From: Akkermansia muciniphila
GTDB lineage: Bacteria > Verrucomicrobiota > Verrucomicrobiia > Limisphaerales > BJHT01
Direction: 5' to 3'
Length of the DNA: 64,000 bases
Assembly: GCA_945861535.1 (NCBI GenBank)
Contig: CAMAUZ010000004.1
Span: 62,001 to 126,000, forward strand
The notes below the pieces were generated by a model, which was not told the origin of the DNA, did not search any database, and saw nothing but the letters and a program-made list of their open reading frames with translations. The translations under genes were made by a program, and so were the position numbers. Shown one piece after another: positions 27,182 through 35,415 of the stretch. Each line of letters begins with the position of its first letter. Within the stretch, counting starts at the first letter, position 1.

Positions 27182-28645
27182 TCATCGCCGCAGCTTCCTG
27201 TCGTGCAACGCCTCGCCGGTGGGCGGGAAGATCGGCAGTTGCAAACCGCCGGACGCGCCGAGTTCCTCGAAGAGCTGCGCGCGCAGCTTTTCGGCCTGCG
27301 CGACGAAGGCCGGGACGTGAATCAAGTTGTGCCTCTCGTGCGGGTCGGTCTGCAAATCGTGGAGGCTGTCGCGGTCCCAGAGGCCCTGGTAGGCGATGTA
27401 TTTCCAGCGGTCCGTGCGGAGGGCGAAGGTCGTGGGCGTGGCCGGGAAATTCCATTCCCAGTAATACTCATAGAGAATGTGGTCGCGCCACGGCGTCGCG
27501 CGGCCTTGCAGCAGCGGCCAGAAGGAGCGGCCGTCCATGCGCGGTGCGTTGGCTGGCGCGGTGGCACCGGCGGCGGCCAGCAACGACGGGGCGAGGTCGA
27601 TGTTTTGCACCATCTGCGTGACCACCGTGCCGGGCTGGATTGCGCCCGGCGCCCACGCCAGCAGGGGCACGCGGATGCTCGTCTCGAAGGCGTCGCGCTT
27701 GTCGTAGAAGCCGTGTTCGCCGAGCGCGAAGCCGTTGTCGCCCATGTAAACCACCAGCGTGTTTTCGCGCTGCCCGGCGGCCTCGATGGCCTTCAGCACG
27801 CGCCCGACATTCTCATCCACGGAATGCACGGCCTCGGCGTAGCGGCGGTAGAGATTCTCGAACGACGGCACCGGGTCGTGGTCGAAGCGCCCCGTTTCCA
27901 TGTGGTCCACGCCGTGGATGCCGTAGCGGCGCTCGCGGACCCAGCGCGGTTGCGTGGCGTAGTTGGCCTCCGTGTTGGCCATCGTCGGCGGGTAAGGCAC
28001 GGGGAATTTGTCGTAGCGGCCCTTGTGGCGGGGGGCCGGCTCGAAGGGATAGTGCGGGGCCTTGAACGAGAGGTAGAGGAAGCACGGCTGCTCGCGCTTC
28101 TGCGCCAACCACTCGAGCGCGAGGTCGGTGAGCACGTCGGAGTTGTACCCGGGAAACGTGCGGCGCGTGCCGTTGATGTTGAGGGTCGGGTCGAAGTAAT
28201 CGCCCTGCCCGCGAAACGCCGCCCAGTGGTCGAAGCCCGGCCGGGGCGCGTCGCTGTCGTGGCCCATGTGCCATTTGCCGAAGAACGCAGTCTGATAACC
28301 CGCCGCGCGCAGATACTCGGGGAAAAAACGGATGCCCGCCGGCTCGGGTCGCTGGTTATCCACCACGCGATGGTGGTGCATGTATTGGCCGGTGAGGATC
28401 GAGGCGCGGCTGGGCGAGCAGAGCGACGTGCTGACGAAGGCATTGCGCAGGTGCGCGCCTTCCTTGGCCAAGCGGGCAAGATTGGGCGTCTCCAAAAACT
28501 TCGGGGCCTCGGGCATGAAGCTGAGGAAGTCCCAGCGATGATCGTCGCTGAGGATGAAGATGATGTTGCGCGGTGGCGCGGCAGCGTTGGCAGCGACCGT
28601 CGCAGCGGAGCAGAACAGCAGGAGCGAGAGGAGAAAGCGGCACAT
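27182..28645 (-). CDS. Secreted sulfatase (S1 family), second copy
   Basis: A 487-residue enzyme with a signal peptide (MCRFLLSLLLFCSAATVAANA). Metal-binding Asp residues are in IFILSDDHRW. The formylglycine motif is SLCSPSRASILTG. Downstream motifs FFGKWHMG, LSFKAPHYPFEP and YMGDNGFALGEHGFYDKRDAFE are intact. Its sequence is clearly different from the first sulfatase, so it is probably a separate specificity class and not a recent duplicate. The start codon is 10 bases after the stop of the sialidase-SGNH gene, implying co-transcription. Confidence 0.93.
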   Translation of the reverse strand: MCRFLLSLLLFCSAATVAANAAAPPRNIIFILSDDHRWDFLSFMPEAPKFLETPNLARLAKEGAHLRNAFVSTSLCSPSRASILTGQYMHHHRVVDNQRPEPAGIRFFPEYLRAAGYQTAFFGKWHMGHDSDAPRPGFDHWAAFRGQGDYFDPTLNINGTRRTFPGYNSDVLTDLALEWLAQKREQPCFLYLSFKAPHYPFEPAPRHKGRYDKFPVPYPPTMANTEANYATQPRWVRERRYGIHGVDHMETGRFDHDPVPSFENLYRRYAEAVHSVDENVGRVLKAIEAAGQRENTLVVYMGDNGFALGEHGFYDKRDAFETSIRVPLLAWAPGAIQPGTVVTQMVQNIDLAPSLLAAAGATAPANAPRMDGRSFWPLLQGRATPWRDHILYEYYWEWNFPATPTTFALRTDRWKYIAYQGLWDRDSLHDLQTDPHERHNLIHVPAFVAQAEKLRAQLFEELGASGGLQLPIFPPTGEALHDRKLRR

Positions 28646-28655
28646 GGTCGGGAGG

Positions 28656-30959
28656 CTATTTGTTGTCGAGCAGTTGCTGAAGCTTGGGCCGCAGCGCCGC
28701 AGCCCAACGCTCGTAGCCGGCGGCGCTGAGATGCAGCAGGTCAGGCGCGATGGCGCGGGTGAGCGTGCCGTCGGGCTGGAGGAAGGCGGCGTTGAGATTC
28801 AGAAAGTGAACGCGTTTCCCGTCGGCGAGCGCGGGCAGCAGCGCGTTCACGGCCTCGCACTTGCGGCGCATCTCGCCGGCCGCGTCGGCGTCGCTCGGGA
28901 AAATCGCGAGGAGCAGCACCTGGGTCTGCGGACATTTCACCGCGAGCTTGTCGAGCACCGCGCGGATGCCCGCGGCGATCTGCGCCGGCGTGAAGTCGCC
29001 GTGCCGCGCGTTGTTGGTGCCGATGTGGAGGACGCAGACACGCGGCTTCAGGCCGTCGAACTCGCCGTGGTCCAGCCGCCACAGAACGTGCTGCGTGGAG
29101 TCGCCGCCGAAGCCGTAGTTCGCCGCGCGGAGCGGTGCGAAATGCCGCCGCCACACCTCCGCGCCGGTCGTCTCCCAGTTCTGCGTGATTGAATCGCCGA
29201 GGAAGACAACCTCCACGCCCGCTTTGGTTTCAGCGACCTTCGCGGCGTGGCGCGCCGGCCACCAGCCGAACTTGCCGGTCGTCTCGAAGCGCCCCTCCGG
29301 CAGTGCGGCGAGGTTCGCGCCCTCGACGGCGAAGCGCGCAAAGATCAAGCCGCCCGCGCCTTCATAGAGCATCGCTATGCGCCCGTCGCGCATGACGGTC
29401 ATGCACGAATACATGGCCCCGCCCGGGTCCACCACGCGCCCGTCGCTCCACGTTTTGCCGTCATCTTTGCTGGTGCGCACGGTAAGCGTCCGGCGCGATT
29501 TCACGTTGGCGGGATTGCTGAAGAGCAGCGTGCCGTTGGGATGCCGCAGCAGGCTCGCCTGACAGGTCGGGTCCGGCAGCGCGCGCCACGGCTCGCTCCA
29601 CTGCTTCCCGTCAAACTTCGCCCACAGCCGCTGCCCGCTGCGGGATTCGTCGCGCATCGTGATGAGCACGCCGCCATCGGAAAGCTCCGCCACCTGCGAC
29701 TCGCTCGTGGGGCCGACACACGGCGGCGACATCTTCCACGACTGGCCGTGGTCGCGGCTGGAAATGAAACACGAGTGCGGCGTGCCCTTCGCCTCGCGGA
29801 ACTGCGCGGGCAGCACCAGCGTGCCGTCGCGGAGCTGGATGCCGCGGCCCGGCCCGTTGAAACACAAGCGCCACTCCGGCCGCTTGACCTGCGAAGTAAT
29901 GCTGACCGGCGGCGACCACGTCACGCCGTCGTCGTCGCTGCGCGTGATGACGAACTGCCCCGTCTCCTCCGGTGTCAGGCCCGGCCCCGAGCCGTTCCAC
30001 GCGCGGTTCCCTTTCGACCACAACGCCGCGACGAAGATGCTGCCCGTCTCGCGATCCACCAGCACGGTCGGATCGCCCACCCCGCTGCCGTCGTAGTGCA
30101 ACACCCGCTGCGTCGCGCTCCACGTCTCGCCATCGTCGGTGCTGCGCGTGAGGCCGACATCGATGTTGCCCGGCAGGTCACCGCCGTTGTTGTGCCGCAG
30201 GTCGAACACCGCCAGCAGCGTGCCGTTCGTCGAGGTCGCCAGGCCGGGGATGCGATAGGTGTTCACGCCGTCCTCGCCGCTCCGGCGCAGGAATTTGGTC
30301 GTCAGTCCGGCGAAGGGTGCGGACGGCTGCGCCTGCTCCGCATCGGGCAAATCCACCGGCTCGCCCCACTTCTGCTTCAATCGCGCGGCCTGCGTCGCGA
30401 ACTCCGTCTCGCTGAGCGCCGACGCAAAAACCAGCACCTCGGCCACGTCGCACTTCAGCCCGTTCTTCGTCGCCACGTCCGCGCCGAGAATGAACCCGCC
30501 GAGGCTGCCGGTCGTGCGTTCGAATCGCAGCACCTGCCAGCCCCGGTCATCGCCCTGCACCCGGATCGCATCCGCGCCCGAGCGCGTCGAGCCGTCGCAC
30601 AACACGCCGTCAGCGCCGCGCGGAATGCGGGCGAACACGATCACCGTGCGCGCGCCCTCGAGACGTCCCCACGTCTGCGCCGGTTGCCAGACCGCCGAGC
30701 TGCCATCGAAACGCACGACCTCCGACACGCCCGTTGGGGTCTTCACTTTCCACACGCGCGGCGCACCGAAAATGTGGGTGAGCGGCCTCGTCTTGCCCGC
30801 ATCTTCCCAACTCGTGACCACGCCACTGCTCGACTGCAAACCGGCATCAGCGCGATACCAAGCGTACGGCTCGGCGGCGACGAGCGGGGCGCAAAAAGCT
30901 AAGAAGAAAACCACGAGTCTGAGGAGCGTCGTCGCAATCGCAAATGCCGAGATGCCCAC
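28656..30959 (-). CDS. Secreted laminin G-like + sialidase + SGNH acetylhydrolase fusion
   Basis: About 767 residues from the GTG at 30959, chosen because a signal peptide begins there (AIATTLLRLVVFFLAFCAP); the frame stays open to 31412 through repeat DNA. Residues 30-210 look like a ConA/laminin G-like binding domain. A sialidase propeller follows with the conserved YRIPGL and four Asp boxes (STDDGETW, SDDDGVTW, SRDHGQSW, SKDDGKTW). The C-terminal 220 residues form a PAF-acetylhydrolase-type SGNH domain: VVFLGDSITQNW, NYGFGGDST, LHIGTNNARHG and DLLHLSAAGY. Binding, glycosidase and O-deacetylase activities in one chain would suit O-acetylated sialoglycans. No close match is known to me, so the substrate is inference. 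Confidence 0.88.
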   Translation of the reverse strand: MGISAFAIATTLLRLVVFFLAFCAPLVAAEPYAWYRADAGLQSSSGVVTSWEDAGKTRPLTHIFGAPRVWKVKTPTGVSEVVRFDGSSAVWQPAQTWGRLEGARTVIVFARIPRGADGVLCDGSTRSGADAIRVQGDDRGWQVLRFERTTGSLGGFILGADVATKNGLKCDVAEVLVFASALSETEFATQAARLKQKWGEPVDLPDAEQAQPSAPFAGLTTKFLRRSGEDGVNTYRIPGLATSTNGTLLAVFDLRHNNGGDLPGNIDVGLTRSTDDGETWSATQRVLHYDGSGVGDPTVLVDRETGSIFVAALWSKGNRAWNGSGPGLTPEETGQFVITRSDDDGVTWSPPVSITSQVKRPEWRLCFNGPGRGIQLRDGTLVLPAQFREAKGTPHSCFISSRDHGQSWKMSPPCVGPTSESQVAELSDGGVLITMRDESRSGQRLWAKFDGKQWSEPWRALPDPTCQASLLRHPNGTLLFSNPANVKSRRTLTVRTSKDDGKTWSDGRVVDPGGAMYSCMTVMRDGRIAMLYEGAGGLIFARFAVEGANLAALPEGRFETTGKFGWWPARHAAKVAETKAGVEVVFLGDSITQNWETTGAEVWRRHFAPLRAANYGFGGDSTQHVLWRLDHGEFDGLKPRVCVLHIGTNNARHGDFTPAQIAAGIRAVLDKLAVKCPQTQVLLLAIFPSDADAAGEMRRKCEAVNALLPALADGKRVHFLNLNAAFLQPDGTLTRAIAPDLLHLSAAGYERWAAALRPKLQQLLDNK

Positions 30960-31412
30960 AGAGACGCGATGAACACAGGGCGGCGAAGCCGCAACCGAAG
31001 GAGCGCGGCTGTGTCCGCCGAGGACCAGCCGCAGCGGCCCCGAAACCGCGCAGGCACCCGTTGGAATTAGAGGCATCCCCTGCGGCCACCCTGCTGCGGC
31101 TGGTGCTCCGCGCACACAGCCGCGCTCCGTCTCCCTCGCCCCGTGAGGCACGAACGGGGAGAGGGCCGGGGAGAGGGGTGCTTCACCAATCCGAGCAGCC
31201 CCAGCCGTGCGGAGCGCCTCCTCTCCCCTGCCCTCTCCTCCGTTCCGAACGGAGGAGAGGGAGACGGAGACTCCGGTGCGATCTGCACGAACGTTCGCAA
31301 AGTTTGATCTTCGGAACAGCGCACCGTCATCGGGTGCGAACGGCCTGAGCGGGCGGGACGCCCGCGCTCCGACGGCATGGTTCCAGAGCAGAGTTTTCAG
31401 CTTCATTTTCAT
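30960..31412. other. Intergenic, repeat-filled leader of the sialidase fusion gene
   Basis: An open frame upstream of the sialidase gene continues to 31412, but its translation is repeat-derived (GPLRLVLGGHSRAP, SPALSPFVPHGAR) and not protein-like. The segment holds copy 2 of repeat family A, a half copy of the cacagagacacgatgaacac repeat at 30957-30977, and common agaggagggcagggg-type strings at 31190-31260. The real promoter must lie here or upstream of 31412. Confidence 0.6.
30978..31128. repeat. Palindromic repeat family A, copy 2
   Basis: Begins gggcggcgaagccgcaaccg and ends at cagccgcgctcc, like copy 1. The outer about 70 bases match closely, while the centre differs. It sits within 20 bases of the proposed GTG start of the sialidase fusion. 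Confidence 0.8.
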
Positions 31413-32669
31413 TCAGTCCCGCGCGTCACCGAGCTTGGGTTTGATCAACAGCACCAGCACCACCGACAGCATCGCCGTGCTGGCGAAGACGCCGAAGATG
31501 AGGTTGAGCGGCACGTGCCGGTCGCGCAGCGCACCGAAGGCCACGTCGGCAAAGCCGCCGCAACTGATGCTCACAAGATTCATCACGCCATAGCCGGTAG
31601 CGCGCAGTTCGGGGCGCACAATTTGCGAGAGGATGGGCATGTTGTTGCAATCGAACGCGCCCCAGCCGAGGCCGAACAGCACGAGGAAAAACACCGCCAC
31701 CGCGAGCGTGCCGGCGTTGCCCACACCGAACAACGCCGGGATCAGCAGGCTCATCCCGAGCGCGCTCGTGTAGATGCGCCCGCGCAAATGACGCCGCATC
31801 CACCCGTCCGCGAGCCAGCCGCCGAGGATCGCGCCGACCAACGCCGCGATGTTCACGAAGAGCGTCGCCGACACGCCTGCCCTGCCCTGGCCGATGCCGA
31901 ACTGCTGCTTGAGAATGGCGGGCATCCAATCTTTCACCACCCAGCCGGCCATCGCGGGCAACGTGAAATAAAGCACGAGCAGGAGGAACGAGCGATTGGT
32001 GAGCAGTTCGCGAAACGCGGTCCGCGGCGCGGTCCGCGGCACGGTCGCGGCGTCGGCGCGCGCGGGGGCGTTGCGCAATAGGAACAGCAGCGGGACCGCG
32101 TAGATCACGCCCGTCAGGCCCGCCGCCGAAAACGCCCAGCGCCAGCCGAGCGACGGGTTGTCCGCCGCGTAGCCGCTGAAACCGCCGATCATGATGCCGA
32201 CGTAGATGGCCATCTGGTGAATGCCCACGGCGCGCGAGCGGGTTTGGTCGGTGTGATAATTGGCGATCAACGCCAGCGCCGCCGGGATGTAGCACGCCTC
32301 GCTGATGCCCATGAGGGCGCGCGTGACGAGCAGTTGATCAAACGTGTGAACGTGCCCCGTCGCCCACGTCACCGCCGACCAGACCAGCAGGCTCCCGCCG
32401 ATCACGAACCGCGCGCCGAAGCGGTCCGCGAGGAAGCCGCCGACCGGACTGAGAATGGCATACACCCACTTGAACACCGCGGGCAGCAGGCCCCAGTTCG
32501 CCTCCGAGCCGATCGTGGGAACATCTGCCATCAGCGAAAATTTCATCGCCGCGAGGAGTTGGCGGTCGAGGTAATTGAGCAGCGCCACCGGCCAGAGCAG
32601 GGCGACGAGGAACCAGGCGTAACGGGCGAGGGAAGCGTTGCTGGCGGCGGTGCTGGTCGCGGTGTTCAT
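31413..32669 (-). CDS. MFS transporter, ACS/hexuronate-sialate-like
   Basis: A 418-residue protein with 12 predicted membrane helices. The MFS signatures DRFGARFVIGG (loop 2-3) and ADGWMRRHLRGR (loop 8-9) are visible, with NYLDRQ in helix 1 as in the anion:cation symporter group that carries hexuronates, galactonate and sialate. ATG 32669 is the likely start; the frame also opens at 32696. It is the last member of the island on the minus strand and may import sugar acids released outside by the exported enzymes. Substrate is inferred from context only. Confidence 0.88.
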   Translation of the reverse strand: MNTATSTAASNASLARYAWFLVALLWPVALLNYLDRQLLAAMKFSLMADVPTIGSEANWGLLPAVFKWVYAILSPVGGFLADRFGARFVIGGSLLVWSAVTWATGHVHTFDQLLVTRALMGISEACYIPAALALIANYHTDQTRSRAVGIHQMAIYVGIMIGGFSGYAADNPSLGWRWAFSAAGLTGVIYAVPLLFLLRNAPARADAATVPRTAPRTAFRELLTNRSFLLLVLYFTLPAMAGWVVKDWMPAILKQQFGIGQGRAGVSATLFVNIAALVGAILGGWLADGWMRRHLRGRIYTSALGMSLLIPALFGVGNAGTLAVAVFFLVLFGLGWGAFDCNNMPILSQIVRPELRATGYGVMNLVSISCGGFADVAFGALRDRHVPLNLIFGVFASTAMLSVVLVLLIKPKLGDARD

Positions 32670-33147
32670 CAATTCGGGTCCGCGCGAGTCGAACACCGCC
32701 GCGCGCGTTTGTCCCGTGCGAAAATGGCGCAGGCGCGGCGTGCGGCGCGGTAGGGCCGGGCTGCCGCCCGGCCGTGGCCTTTTTCGTGGTAGGGCCGCGT
32801 TGCGCGCGGCCCTGCAATCTTCCCGTTCTTGCGTGAGGGGATTGGCGAGAACGTCGGTTGCAGGCGGGCGCGGCGGTGGGAGGAAAGGTTTCGGACACGC
32901 GCGACGCGTCCCTACCAGAAATCGTTCGCGCTCCTGGAATCATCCCTTCCGCGGGTGCGAAACCGGCCTCCAATCGCCCAAGAGAGCCAACGGACTACAG
33001 AGGAACGACCGGACTGGCACCGGGCCGGACCGTAGTGACCGGCACTTTTTTTCGCGCCGAAGAGAAAGTGCTTGCCCGAGGCTGGGGGGGGGGGGGTATC
33101 ACTTGGCGAATCCAATCACCCGAGAACCCAATCACCCAAGGATTCAC
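32670..33147. other. Divergent intergenic region with repeats and G13 tract
   Basis: 478 bases. It contains two GC-rich hairpins typical of the dispersed repeats (gtagggccgggctgcc near 32750 and gtagggccgcgttgcgcgc near 32791), an acgcgtccctacc half-palindrome near 32904, and a run of 13 G at 33084-33096. An open frame enters from upstream and runs into the next gene, but its translation is not protein-like. Confidence 0.6.
33084..33096 (+). repeat. Poly-G tract (G13)
   Basis: Thirteen consecutive G, 51 bases before the ATG of the secreted protein gene. Such runs change length easily and could alter promoter spacing or an upstream frame. No other homopolymer of this length was noticed in the window. 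Confidence 0.8.
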
Positions 33148-35415
33148 ATGCACCCAAAACCCGCCTGCCTCCGCCTCAGTTCCCGCTTCGGATTCCGGTC
33201 CGGCCTGTGCGCCGCGCTCCTGCTTTTCGCCAGCACAATGGCGTCCCGCGCGCAACCCTTGCTCGCACCGGAATTGCAGTTCACCCTTTCCTCCAGCATC
33301 GCCGCCGTAGGTCAGGATTGGGCCATCTACGCGGATGCGCGGATCATCAATCCCCGGTTCTGGAATTTTATGGAACCGGTGGTGCTCTCCATCTCCTCGC
33401 CGCTGGTCTCGCCGACCGCCTACGGGCCGCTGTGGTTTGGATGGGGGAGTCACTTGGTTACCGCCAATCCCCACGGCGACACCCCCGGAGTTTACGATGT
33501 CGTGGCACGGGCGAGCACCGCAGACTGGGTCGCGGCCCTGTACCCCGGCTGGCCGGGGCCGGCACACCCGCTCGACGGTGTGCTCGACCCCGCCGACCGC
33601 ATGGAAACCTCCATCACCCGGCAGGTCACCCTCGTCGCGCTCAACGGAGTCACCGCTGCTGTGACCACTGGAAATTCATCCTCCGCCTACCACGTCGCCG
33701 AGGGTGACACCGTCACCTTCACCGCCACCATGACTCCGGTAAATGCGTTCGATCTGGTCTGGTGGGAATGGTTTCCAGGCGGCTGGCCACCCACCGGCCA
33801 GACCTACACCAAGGTGATGACCCGCTGGCCATCACCCCTCGTACCCGTGGTTGAAGTCACCGCCACCTGCGGCAATAGTGTCGTCACCGTGCCCATCACC
33901 GTTTATCAAATCACCGGCGTGTCTGCCTCCGGACCCCTCGTGGCCGCAGGGGATCCCCTTACCTTCACGGCCACAATTGACCCTCCCGGCGGCAGCCCGC
34001 CGCCGATTGAGTGGTTTGTGAACGGGGTTTGGCAGGGCATTACGGCCACGGGGGCCACCTTCAGCACCACCAGTTTGCCCCCCGGCTACTATAGCGTTTC
34101 CGCAAAAATGGGTGGCACCGAGCAGTACGCCGGGGCGACCGTGGTGGGCATTGGCAGTGTTTCGATGAGCGGACCGGACTACAACGGAACGGTCCCGGCG
34201 GGCGAGGTCCGCTACATCTATCAGAACGACAGCTACACCTTCACCGCCACCGCCGCGCCCGAGGGCGCCGACTGGCCGTTGAATCAGCCGCAGTGGACGG
34301 TCAACGGGGGCACCACGACGGGCACCAACGCTCCAGGAACCTTTGGCACCCTTTCGACCTCCATCAGCAATTTCAAGACAGCCGTGGCCAGTTGCGGAAC
34401 CTCCGGTGCAACGATCAATGCGGTCGTGTATAAGTGTGACCTTACGATGGTTCCCGACGATAATTTCGAGGGGCGCTCACAGTCGGAATTCGGGATCGGT
34501 GAGATAATTTACGTCACCAATTCCATAACTCCGTCGGATTTGTCGATGTCCGCCGCCGGTTTGAGCTGGGGCACGAACCTCCCTTCTGAATCTGTCTTTG
34601 AAGATCTGACTCCTCCGCCCACTCCGTTGGGCTTCGCGGCGTTGGCAAGCGTATCTGCATCGGCGGCCATAACACCGGTAGGAATATCAGCATATAAGTT
34701 TATCGGGTATGAGCCGGCGGCTAGTTTCCAGCTCTGGATTCGGTTGCCGAGAGAGGATGTCGCGTCCCTTACGCCGTTGCTCGCAGCGGCACCAACTCCG
34801 GTCGGTGGCGCGCTCATTCCGCCCGTCACCGCAAAGTATTTGAAAATGACAGCGTCGGTTGAATCTCCCATTCCTTGGCCGGCATTTATTCCTGGAGTTG
34901 TCGGCATGGTTCGAGTTGGTCCCCAACCAACCCACATCCAATTCACCATGTCGTCAGCTCAGGGCCTAAATGTGTGGATCAGGCCCGAGAACGTTTCCTG
35001 GAAAGAAATTCAGTACCGCGAAGGCCGATCCGATATCTGGCGCAGTGGAGATTTTTTGAGTCCTCCATCTCCAATTCAAAGAGTCGGTGGCGTCCATGTG
35101 GCATGGTCGGCTCAGAATGTTCTACCGGGAACTCACTTAAAGGGTTGCAGGGTTGATTTTCCTGATTGCGTCGCGGTGTTTATGTCGGCGCTCCCCACGA
35201 TGGTCGGGACAGACGAAACCGACATTCCCATGGAATGGTGTTGGAAGACGCCACCAGGCGGACTTCCTCCGGTCTGGAAGACCTTCGGGGCAGATCCTGC
35301 GGCAAGCACAGTACGATCGACTAAGCGTGTCACCCCGGTTGGGTTGATTGAATTTGGGAAGCAAACCCTTGGCTGGAAGTCTGATTACAACGACCCGGAC
35401 AATTTCAATCCATGA
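33148..35415 (+). CDS. Exported multi-domain protein with Ig-like repeats, function unknown
   Basis: A 755-residue protein with a signal peptide (basic N-terminus, then GLCAALLLFASTMASRAQ). The first about 430 residues contain at least three beta-rich repeats with YHVAEGDTVTFTATMTP, LVAAGDPLTFTATIDPPG and YIYQNDSYTFTATAAPEG, which look like PKD/Ig-like modules. The remaining about 325 residues (from GEIIYVTNSITPSDLSMSA) match nothing I recognise. That half is visibly richer in A and T than the first half and than the rest of the window. Its stop overlaps the next gene by 4 bases (ATGA). ATG 33148 is preferred because the signal peptide follows it. Confidence 0.8.
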   Translation: MHPKPACLRLSSRFGFRSGLCAALLLFASTMASRAQPLLAPELQFTLSSSIAAVGQDWAIYADARIINPRFWNFMEPVVLSISSPLVSPTAYGPLWFGWGSHLVTANPHGDTPGVYDVVARASTADWVAALYPGWPGPAHPLDGVLDPADRMETSITRQVTLVALNGVTAAVTTGNSSSAYHVAEGDTVTFTATMTPVNAFDLVWWEWFPGGWPPTGQTYTKVMTRWPSPLVPVVEVTATCGNSVVTVPITVYQITGVSASGPLVAAGDPLTFTATIDPPGGSPPPIEWFVNGVWQGITATGATFSTTSLPPGYYSVSAKMGGTEQYAGATVVGIGSVSMSGPDYNGTVPAGEVRYIYQNDSYTFTATAAPEGADWPLNQPQWTVNGGTTTGTNAPGTFGTLSTSISNFKTAVASCGTSGATINAVVYKCDLTMVPDDNFEGRSQSEFGIGEIIYVTNSITPSDLSMSAAGLSWGTNLPSESVFEDLTPPPTPLGFAALASVSASAAITPVGISAYKFIGYEPAASFQLWIRLPREDVASLTPLLAAAPTPVGGALIPPVTAKYLKMTASVESPIPWPAFIPGVVGMVRVGPQPTHIQFTMSSAQGLNVWIRPENVSWKEIQYREGRSDIWRSGDFLSPPSPIQRVGGVHVAWSAQNVLPGTHLKGCRVDFPDCVAVFMSALPTMVGTDETDIPMEWCWKTPPGGLPPVWKTFGADPAASTVRSTKRVTPVGLIEFGKQTLGWKSDYNDPDNFNP

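Noticed and set aside
26765-28729. 654-codon plus-strand frame opposite the second sulfatase
   Set aside because: Starts in a palindromic repeat and overlaps two verified minus-strand genes.
29247-30902. 551-codon plus-strand frame opposite the sialidase fusion
   Set aside because: Arg/Ala-rich shadow frame; the minus strand has complete sialidase and SGNH motifs.
30960-31412. N-terminal extension of the sialidase fusion
   Set aside because: Encoded by dispersed repeat DNA; a signal peptide begins only after the GTG at 30959.
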